A DNA stretch of 64,000 nt from Eucalyptus grandis (Eukaryota; Streptophyta; Magnoliopsida; Myrtales; Myrtaceae), in contig NC_052616.1 of NCBI RefSeq assembly GCF_016545825.1, forward strand, positions 13,454,001 to 13,518,000. Direction: 5' to 3'. Position numbers and translations under genes: made by a program. Within the stretch, counting starts at the first letter, position 1. Each line of letters begins with the position of its first letter. Positions 56,603 to 64,000 of this stretch are shown in pieces. The notes beneath the pieces were generated by a model that did not search any database, had not been told where the DNA came from, and saw only the letters and a list, made by a program, of their open reading frames with translations.

Positions 56603-57794
56603 TTACCCATTTTTGGGTATCCCGAGCGTCTTGTTGTCTTTGCTTCCTCCGACCACCGCCTCTCGTGAGCCCATGCCGGACGGAAAACTGCAAGGCTCAT
56701 CCCTCTCCCCTCGAGCGTGTTCGGCCGCGGCGAGGTGCTGACTTTCTTCTTGGACGGCGAGCTGATAGATGCGTCCGAGTGGCGGCGATGGTTCCATGGC
56801 GAGAATCTGAGATCGGAAGGCCGAGTAAGAGTCGTTAAGGATGAGTAAGAATCGTGTGCTCTTTTCCCTTTCCCGCATGTCTCTGTACTGCCTTATTGTG
56901 GCCTCGGGTCCCTGGAGACGCTCCTCGGCCGACTCCAACTCGTTCCACAGAGAGGAGAGACGGTTGAAGCAAGCGGTAACCGAGAGGTTCCCTTGCTTCA
57001 ATTCCGTCAGGCTTTGCATTATGCTGAAGAGCCGTGCTCGGTCGAGCCGGCCGTACATCTCCTTGATGCTGTCCCAGATCTGCTTGGAGTCTTCGGTGGG
57101 TGGCAGTCCGGCGGCAACGTCGGGAGCGAGCGTGTTGCCGATCCAGTGCGAACAACTGGTTGCACTTTCGCCGAGACGCTGGAGGCGTTCGTCGGTTGGG
57201 AACGGGACAGCTCCGTCGAGAAAGCCGTCCTTGTCCTTCGTCACCAGAGCCCGCCGGAGATCACGAGCCCACGACGAGTAAGTTCCTGGTCCAGTAAGTT
57301 GGTTGCCGATCGGGCGTAGTTCGGGGCCATCCGCCGCGATGTGTAAAGTGGGTCGCTGGTTCAAGCCGCCGCCGATGACCGGAAAAAGGGGCGGCATGTA
57401 TCCGGGTTGAAATGTCGGGTAGGGATTCGTCCCTTGACCCGGCATGGATCCGGATTCCTGACCCAGCGGCGTGGATTCGGGTTGAGATCCCGGGTAGGGA
57501 TTCGTCCCTTGACCCAGGACTTGACCGGGACAGCTCCGTATCCATGGCCCAAGTTCGTCTGGCTCGTTGCTTCAGTGGGTATTGGGGCCACATCTGTCCT
57601 GGCCCAGAAGCCCACTGATACCAATTAATTGGTGGGAAATTCGCGGGCCATTGTGTTGGGCCGGGGATCTGGCCCATCGTAGGAGCCAATCTTCCCGAAA
57701 GAGTTTCTTCTGAAGATCTTTCTTCTTCAAAGGGGATAACCGGATTTGAGGTGGGTGTTCCCTCTGTTGAAGAGCCCTCAATATTCTTTGTCAT
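56603..57794 (-). pseudogene. copia gag region, frameshifted
   Basis: The start ATG is at 57794 (MTKNIEGSSTEG). The frame shifts near 57530. The main gag part (TYSSWARDLRRALVTKDKDG and ELKQGNLSVTACFNRLSSLW, typical of the copia gag domain) follows to TAA at 56603-56605, with more stops before the zinc knuckle. A direct repeat of GGGTAGGGATTCGTCCCTTG (57416 and 57493 regions) duplicates a short proline-rich segment. Confidence 0.85.
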
Positions 57795-57922
57795 GGTACT
57801 AAAAAAAGGTTGAATTCCTAACCGGTTTGCTGGTCTGTTTTGCAGGTGAGAATCGTGCAACAACAGCCCAGAAGATGAAGCGGTGGCAATTCAAAAAATG
57901 CGGAAGCTAACCAGGAGTATCT

Positions 57923-57934
57923 GCTCTGATACCA
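57923..57934 (-). other. tRNA-iMet primer binding site
   Basis: Minus-strand TGGTATCAGAGC immediately inside the 5' LTR, complementary to the 3' end of initiator methionine tRNA and used by most plant copia elements. Confidence 0.95.
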
Positions 57935-58136
57935 TGACAGGAAATAGAAGGGAAAAGAGGAATTTTACTGTGTATTCATTGATTTGTATACAAGCACATT
58001 AATTACATTTATAGTGCAGGAATGGAAAGGAATAAAAGGAAACAATATACAAAGAATTTTAAATTTCCTATTTACCAAAACTTCCTATTCACTAAATCAA
58101 TCAATCTACAGACAGAATCAATCACGATCTCCAACA
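57935..58136 (-). repeat. 5' LTR of the copia element
   Basis: 202 bp, one base longer than the other LTR. TG...CA ends, followed by the AAGAG duplication. Confidence 0.95.
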
Positions 58137-58141
58137 AAGAG

Positions 58142-58979
58142 CTTTCTTGGAGACTAACGCCAATGTATTTATTAGGAAGCTTGTTAGCTTATACAATGAT
58201 GATCCAATCTCGTAAAGCACACAAAAATTAAAAGAGAAGTTTTAAATTTCAACTATGCGACCTCAATCACTTATTTTAAATCCTTTTAGATGAATTTCGC
58301 CCTGATTTCCTAGAAAGAAACGGTTTATTGGACTTTTCGATAATGACATCAAGCAAAGACGTTTGGTTTCCTAGCAATCAAACAAAAGATGTAACCAATT
58401 GATTTTTTTATGTTATGGCCAAAAAAAAAAATGATCTTGTACTTTCCAGCAAAATGCTAATGGCAGTGGAAACTGTAGAACGACAAAAATTTTGGAGAGA
58501 CTTGTAAATAAAAGTGGTATCCTGAATCATGGAGGCGTATAGTGGTAGAGGAACTGGCTTGTTGCCTAGACGGCACGGATTTGTGAGATGGGGTTCCTTG
58601 TACAAGCTTGGAGGTTGCCCGGTCTGCAGATTGTGCAGATCAGGTTTTCTCCAGGTTCAGGGGGAGGATCATTCAGCTTGAGGTCCGGAGAAGGTGATTG
58701 CTGTGAAGTCTTGACCATCAAATTTTAACATAAGACCTGATCTTAAGTTGTTTCATCAACTTAAACCTAACTTCATCCAAACTTATACCTAGAAATGCAA
58801 GCTTTTTTAGCCTACAATGCATCGGTATGCCGACCTCCAGTAGTGATAGCATGTAAAATAGTTTAAATAAACTTGACTAGAAAAAATTATTGCAAACTCA
58901 CAGCCATCCAATTCGATCGTCATTCATGGAAATGAAAAACCCTATTTAGTAGGAGAAGATGGAATGTAGTATGTTCAAA
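58142..58979. repeat. Second part of duplicated segment IV
   Basis: Matches 60075-60830 (GAGCTTTCTTGGAGAC, the TTTCCAGC(A/G)AAATGCTAATGG stretch, and a GGAGGATCATTCA stretch). No conserved frame was identified across the two copies. Confidence 0.65.
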
Positions 58980-59307
58980 AAATGAGTCAAATGCAGTTGA
59001 CACCTTAATACTTACCATTTTTAAACATTTTGTAGGAGATATTACATCTACTAAAGAAAGGAATGGAGAAATGCTTCATAATATGAAATGCATAACTATG
59101 ACATGTTTGTGAATGGTCCAAAGATACTTTACAAGTAAAATCATGCAAAGAGAAAGCGGTAATGCTATCATTTGGAAAGAAAAATCTTACAGCAACTTTT
59201 GAATACGATGGAATATATTCCTTTGGTAATTTTATCTCTTCCGGTGCCACATGAAATCGAAGTATTTCTTCTTTCCCTAGATTTAGAGGTATCTTCCATG
59301 AGAACAT
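58980..59307 (-). pseudogene. Unrecognised 100-codon frame, possible gene fragment
   Basis: The minus-strand frame from ATG near 59307 to a stop at about 59005 gives a balanced, globular-looking sequence (KEEILRFHVAPEEIKLPKEY, then SKVAVRFFFPNDSITAFSLH) with low codon bias. It is not a shadow of another gene and has no counterpart in segment IV. I do not recognise a family. It lacks obvious signal or membrane segments. It may be an isolated exon or relic. Confidence 0.3.
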
Positions 59308-60830
59308 AGTTCAGAATTTTTTATGGGTTTTTGTCTAAAAGTGATTACGCACATAGCGGGAAAAGAGATATAGTATATGATTTGAGTAACGTGTACGTCT
59401 CAGGCAACCAGGTAACCGGGAGGAAGTTTGCTTGCATTTGTTAAGGATGATCATCCAAATCCCTTGAAGCTGGGAATGGTCAAGTCTAGATGTTGCCATT
59501 GCCGATCAAGCTCATTTTCAAAAGTCACCGTGAATCTAATTTTAATAGACACACTCTTTTTAAGTCTTGAATCTTGGAGGAATTCATTCTTTGAGATTCT
59601 AGCAGGGTTTTAAATGGGAGGGCCCTTCTTTTTCCTTGCAAATATGTCCACCAAGTGTCGGATAAAATGCCAATTGGGAGACCAAAAAGAAGGTACAAAA
59701 TGGAAGACATTGTAAATTCAAAGGTATGAGTGACTCAGCACATGCGCCTTGGAATTGTTTTCTTGTTTCGGGTATGGTGCGTTGAATCAGTGAATTAGTG
59801 CTGGTAAAAGTAGCTTTTTCATCATCATGGGATCCAAATCAACTCCACCGAATAGATGGCGATGCATTCGTCAATACTCCAATGTTTCTTAAAGCTGTAT
59901 TGGTGTGACCCAGTTTTTAAAGTTTTATGTTGCTAGTGATGACGAGGCAGCAGTGTGACAATTTGCTTATATTTTAGTAGCTAAGTCGTATAATTAATGT
60001 CCTTTTCCATTTTTTGATACGTTGTTGTCCCACTCAGGCTTGGTCCAGTTCTCTCGACTGTACAAGAACAAGAGCTTTCTTGGAGACCAAAACCCAAGTA
60101 TTTGTTAGGAAGTTTGATGGAGAATCCTGTTATTAGCTTATTCAATGACGATCGAATCTCATAAAGCACTGATAAATTAAATGGAAAACTGTTAAATTTC
60201 AAGTATGTGACCTCAGTTACTTATTTATAGCCATTTTAGATGAATTTCCCCCCAATTTCCCATCAAGCAACGGTTTAATGGATGTCTTCAAGTAAAGACG
60301 ACTGAATTCCTGTCAATCAACCAAAAGAAGTAAACACTTGATCATGTAATTTCCAGCGAAATGCTAATGGCGGTGGAAACTGTTGAACGGAAGAAATTGT
60401 GCAGAGATTTGTAGGTAAACGTTGTGTCCCGAATTGTGGAGGCGTACAGTGGTTGAGGAACTGGCTTGTTGCCAAGACGGGGCGCATTTGTGGAGATGGG
60501 GTGACTTGTACAAGTTTGGAGGTTGTTCGGTTCATAGATTGTGCTGATCGGGTTACCTCCTGTTTCAGGGGAGGATCATTCAACTTGAGGTCCTGAAAAG
60601 ATGATTGCTGCGAAGTCTTCACCATCAATTTTTTACATATGACCTGATCTTAAATTGTTTCATCAGCTCAAACCTAACATCATGCCAAACTTATACCTAA
60701 TGCAAGCTTGAGAAAGTCTTCACTGCATCGGTATGCTGAGCTGAAACAGCGATAGCCCACAAGATAGATTCAATTAACTTGACTACAAAAAATTCTTACG
60801 AACTCACAGCTAGCCTTCATGGAAATGCTT
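59308..60830. repeat. Duplicated segment V, copy of IV without the copia element
   Basis: About 1.5 kb similar to 51840-52640 joined to 58142-58870. The equivalent of the copia target reads CAAGAGCTTTCTTGG (near 60070), an empty site. The 103-codon minus-strand frame at 60317-60628 is not kept in segment IV. Confidence 0.7.
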
Positions 60831-61020
60831 AAATAGAATACTCCAGCAACATTGGTATGACATTTTCTTCAAAACCTGCAGTGGGCTGCCTAGTCAGTGA
60901 TTTTTATAAGAACCAGGTCAATTGTTTCCAAAACCCAAAAGTGGAAGTGCAAATCAAGTTACTTGATGTACTGGCGCCGGTCAACAAGTCAGAAGTAAAA
61001 AAAAAAAAAAAGGAGAAAAT
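60831..61020. other. Single-copy intergenic DNA
   Basis: No feature recognised, apart from an A run at about 61000-61014. Confidence 0.4.
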
Positions 61021-62497
61021 GGGTTGAAAAGTCAACAAAAGCAGACCACGACCGAGAAAAAAGGGAAAGAAAGGAAAAGGAAAAAAAGGAAAGAAAGAAG
61101 AAAGGGAAAAGAGAAAGGATTTTGCACGTACGTATTACAGGGACCTTGCCAAGCCGATTTGATTGTGTATCGCAACTTCTGGTAAGTGCTCATGCTCCTC
61201 ATTATTCCAATTAGGATAGTTTTTAGAATTGGAGTTTTGAGATTTCATGAGAATGGTGGATCATGTCATTGTAGAGCCAAGCGGTTTGATGGAGTTTGAT
61301 TTTAAGCAACAATATAGTGGAGCAAAATTTTAGGATTTCAAGGCCGAGTTTCACATTGTGTTTAGATTTGAATAATCACTTCGAGTGAGCGATTTGTTAG
61401 CATGTAGGAGTCTTTTTGTCATTGTTTAGGTGTCGTTAAGCCATCTTGTAGTTGAGGTAGTGTTTTTCTTAGTTTCAACATTGATTCTCGCTTAAATTGA
61501 TAGGATTACAAGATTGTCGGCTCGTTTAGCTATGCGTTGTTTGGTTTGGGCATTTCTAAGTGAGTGTTGCTCTCTCTTCTTTGAATTTATTAATTCATGT
61601 GTTGAAATTCATAGAGATTCGATATATTATTAAAAGCATGATTTGTTACATAAAATGTGGATTGGGCATTTACTCCAACTTGATACTTGTAAAAGGTTTG
61701 CTGAATGTTTTTTGAAAGTTGCTGCGAAAGGTTATATGTGTATATATGTTGATTCGTGAACCTGATTTATGAAAGGTTATATAATGATTTGTGGACTAGT
61801 TTACGAAATGAAGTTTAAAAAGTTTGGAAAACGTATTTTGTTATATGAAATGGTTTTTGGATTTCATTTTGTGGATTGTGGAAGATGTTGTGAATTGGTG
61901 TTGATACTCAATATTAATGTGAGCCTAATAAGAGACTTGTGGATATATGCATACTAGTTTGAGATATCCATGTGGGCTAACCACCAGCAATATAGGCGGA
62001 GACCTTGCCAATAGGAGAAAGTTGGTCTTATTGCCACTAGGCATTATGCCAGGCCATGGTTGATATTTGAGCTGGAGATTGGCCAACGGAATGGACCATT
62101 GGTGTATGATGTTATATGAGTTTTGTTAATGGAATTGACCATTGGCATGTGATATTGATGAGATTGATCAATGGGCTCAACTTTTAATATTTGTTTTGAT
62201 ATTATTGTGAATGGATATTTCTACTATAAATATAGGTATTTGAAGCATATATAACTTATTATCTTATTATAAGTTTGTTATAGTTTTCTAGAAGACATAC
62301 GCACTACTTACTGGATTGTGGTTACTCATACCATTCATCTTTCTTTTTTTAGGTCCCTCGATTGGTGGTCATTAGAGTAAGAGCATTATCACGAGGGGAA
62401 TTTTGGGAGTTTGTTTTGGGTAATTAGAGGCTGCATCCTTTAGGTGGAAGAACGGCCATGTCATTACCCCTATTCTTATAAGATTCGGGGTGTTACA
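61021..62497. mobile_element. LTR-like element upstream of NLR copy 3, related to 37918-39870
   Basis: Shares GGGTTGAAAAGTCA, the GGTAAGTGC donor-like site (61181), the TTTGAATA and GATTTGTTAGCA stretches, a pyrimidine-rich stretch plus AGGTCCCTC (62352), and the right end GATTCGGGGTGTTACA with the element before copy 2. It is about 0.5 kb shorter. The left end and a target duplication were not found. No coding capacity was seen. Confidence 0.6.
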
Positions 62498-62820
62498 TGA
62501 CAAGTTCCACGTTACTTCATTAGAAAGATTGAAACATTGAGAAATTCTCACCATAAGAGGTATTTCTCCAAAAATCGAATAAATTAAATAGCCCACGGTG
62601 GGAATGAATAACAATTACTGGTTCGGAAAAGGACTAAATATTAAAGTTTGCTTAAGTCTATAGCAGATGTGGACCATCAGGAAAGATACACAAAAAAACA
62701 TCAGCATGGACATCATATGCTTCACCGTTTCCACATTGGACTCCCCAACTTTTGGAGCCACTATGTAAAGGATACTGGCAGAATTATAATCCTCAACTTC
62801 TGTACATGCACCATTAGAGC
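62498..62820. promoter_or_regulatory. Leader/promoter interval of NLR copy 3
   Basis: Sequence between the LTR-like element and the ATG. No TATA box as clear as at copy 1 is visible. It contains AACTTCTGTACATGCACC shortly before the start. It is not obviously similar to the copy 1 leader, so copy 3 is a more distant paralogue or has a different 5' end. Confidence 0.35.
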
Positions 62821-64000
62821 ATGACAGAAGCTGCTGTAAACTTCGTTATTGACAAGCTCACAAATTCTCTGGAGAATGAAGTGCAACTCTTCAGAGATGC
62901 TGAGGAAGTTGTTAGCTCAGTGAGAGGACAGTTTGAATGCATAAGGGCGTGCCTGAGGGTCGCAGATTCCCTGGAAGAGAGCGATGACGAAGTCAAAGTA
63001 TGGGTAAAGCAGCTAAGGGAGATTGCATATGACACTGAAGATGCTCTCGACAAGTTCAAACTTCTCTCGGCACATGATCATGGGGTTGGGTTTGCTGGTC
63101 TTCTCTCTAAGATATCTTGCTGTGTAAAGAACAGGAAAGCTCGATATCGAACCATTTGGAGATACAGAACATCAACTCCAGAATCAAAAGCGTATGTGAT
63201 GGGCACCAGAGGCTACGCTACAAGTTTAGTAAAGCTGAAAATGGCCCAGGCTTCAATTACTCTGACGACACATGGCAAGAACACCAAGATAATGCCTTTT
63301 TTAGACAAAACTGAGCTTGTGGGCATTGAAGAGCCGAAGAAGCAGCTGATTGGGTGGCTGGTTGAGGGAACTTCTAAGCGTCAAGTTATCTCTGTCGTTG
63401 GGATGGGAGGATTGGGCAAAACCACACTGGTAAATCAAGTTTATGAAGATCCAGAGGTGAAGAAACATTTCACAATATGTACTAGGATCACTTTATCTGG
63501 CTCGCCAAATATAGGAGAGCTCCTCCACGACATGCTTCGGCAAATTATGAGAGTGATCAGAAAACCGATTCCTTCTGGTGCGGAGACCACAAATATATAC
63601 TGGCTGAAGATGATAATCAAGGACTTGCTACAGAGAATGAGGTATTTGGTTGTTCTAGACGACACATGGAGGATTGACGAATGGGATGCTGTCAAACACG
63701 CACTGCCCAACAACACGTGCGGCAGCCGAATAATCATCACAACCCGGAATGCTGATCTAGCATACACCTCCTGCCGAGAATTCAAGGGGAAGGTCTACAA
63801 GATGGAGCCTCTGCCAGTAGAACACTCATGGAAGCTTTTCTGCAAGAAGACATTTCAGGTGAATTCTTGCCCTTCCCATCTAAAGGAGTCCTGTGAGTTT
63901 ATTTTAAGGAAGTGTGAAGGACTGCCGCTTGCTATAGTGGCTATCAGTGGTGTTTTGGCTACAAAAGACAGGCACAGGACAGATGAATGGGAATTGGTTT
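62821..64000 (+). CDS. RPM1-type CC-NB-ARC-LRR protein, copy 3, truncated by the window edge
   Basis: Open from ATG 62821 to the window end, 393 codons. The N-terminus MTEAAVNFVIDKLTNSLENE is close to the MADA-type first helix. The coiled coil carries VWVKQLREIAYDTEDALDKF. NB-ARC: P-loop GMGGLGKTT, kinase-2 LVVLDDTW, GSRIIITTR, GLPLA. Compared with copies 1 and 2, one base is missing near 63150-63158 and two near 63295-63302 (T run). The net loss of three restores the frame, but about 49 codons between CC and NB-ARC encode a different sequence. The ancestral reading (INSRIKSVCDGHQRLRYKF and TWQEHQDNA) survives in another frame (63117-63314). No stop arises. Function is uncertain: it may be a tolerated linker change or assembly error. 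Confidence 0.85.
   Translation, partial: MTEAAVNFVIDKLTNSLENEVQLFRDAEEVVSSVRGQFECIRACLRVADSLEESDDEVKVWVKQLREIAYDTEDALDKFKLLSAHDHGVGFAGLLSKISCCVKNRKARYRTIWRYRTSTPESKAYVMGTRGYATSLVKLKMAQASITLTTHGKNTKIMPFLDKTELVGIEEPKKQLIGWLVEGTSKRQVISVVGMGGLGKTTLVNQVYEDPEVKKHFTICTRITLSGSPNIGELLHDMLRQIMRVIRKPIPSGAETTNIYWLKMIIKDLLQRMRYLVVLDDTWRIDEWDAVKHALPNNTCGSRIIITTRNADLAYTSCREFKGKVYKMEPLPVEHSWKLFCKKTFQVNSCPSHLKESCEFILRKCEGLPLAIVAISGVLATKDRHRTDEWELV

Larger units (their letters stand above)
52643..58136 (-). mobile_element. Ty1/copia LTR retrotransposon, complete structure, broken coding
   Basis: A 5.49-kb element with LTRs of 201 bp (52643-52843) and 202 bp (57935-58136), target duplication AAGAG (52638-52642 and 58137-58141), primer site and polypurine tract. 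Gene order on the minus strand is gag, protease, integrase, RT, RNase H, the copia order. The LTRs differ only near GGAGGAAAAG/GAAGGGAAAAG, suggesting a recent insertion, yet gag-pol contains at least six frame changes. It interrupts segment IV, and segment V near 60070 shows the empty site. If the frame breaks are real, the element cannot supply its own proteins. Confidence 0.95.

Noticed and set aside
1..64000. CRISPR arrays, operons or phage modules
   Set aside because: The sequence is plant nuclear DNA. The regular repeats found are satellites or retroelement-internal, without spacer-repeat architecture or cas genes.

Overview
The window is eukaryotic nuclear DNA from a flowering plant, most likely a woody eudicot. 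The gene families, the AT-rich intergenic DNA, the plant-type retroelements and the tRNA-iMet primer site support this. A Myrtaceae-like source is only an impression from the style of the resistance genes and cannot be proven here. The window is an NLR (CC-NB-ARC-LRR, RPM1-type) immune-receptor cluster heavily remodelled by tandem duplication and transposable elements. No rRNA, no functional tRNA gene and no CRISPR array was seen.

Plus-strand NLR family. Copy 1 (5144-7988) is near full length but has an extra G in its coiled-coil coding part. Copy 2 (39980-42823) is intact, 947 aa in one exon. A third locus (about 46940-47540) keeps only the LRR C-terminus after a deletion. Copy 3 (62821 to the window end) is open to the edge, but a stretch of about 49 codons is out of frame relative to its paralogues. 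Copies 1, 2 and the remnant lie in three long duplicated blocks sharing kilobases of flanking DNA: I about 270-10330, II about 30650-43740, III about 43740-50290. II and III are adjacent. A 129-bp satellite (13 copies at 31000-32690, one copy at 44030-44135) sits near the block edges.

Minus-strand NLR family (16948-27910). Six tandem remnants of a different NLR, period about 1.5 kb where complete, all lack the P-loop. The best preserved run from kinase-2 to the first LRRs. Their spacers share GC-rich palindromes. A solo-LTR-like element (18215-21378) and a hAT-like element (25667-26610) are nested inside them.

Mobile DNA. Insertions with visible target-site duplications: a Ty1/copia element (52643-58136, near-identical LTRs, frameshifted gag-pol), solo-LTR-like insertions (8796-9753, 12135-14835, 18215-21378, 37918-39870), a tRNA-derived SINE (28125-28306), a MULE-like element (47653-48673) and a hAT-like element. 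There are also a 5'-truncated LINE end (33582-34500), a Ty3/gypsy gag scrap (28985-29310) and several MITE-like inverted-repeat elements. A further duplicated pair (about 51840-58870 and 59310-60830) has no recognised gene.

How it fits together: the functional content is probably one intact NLR (copy 2), one possibly intact but altered NLR (copy 3) and one crippled NLR (copy 1). The 1.95-kb element between the ancestral TATA region and ATG of copy 2, and a related element upstream of copy 3, carry conserved splice-like signals. They may have replaced the promoter and leader of both genes. Several frameshifts in otherwise well-kept genes fall in homopolymers, so assembly error must be excluded before calling them biological.
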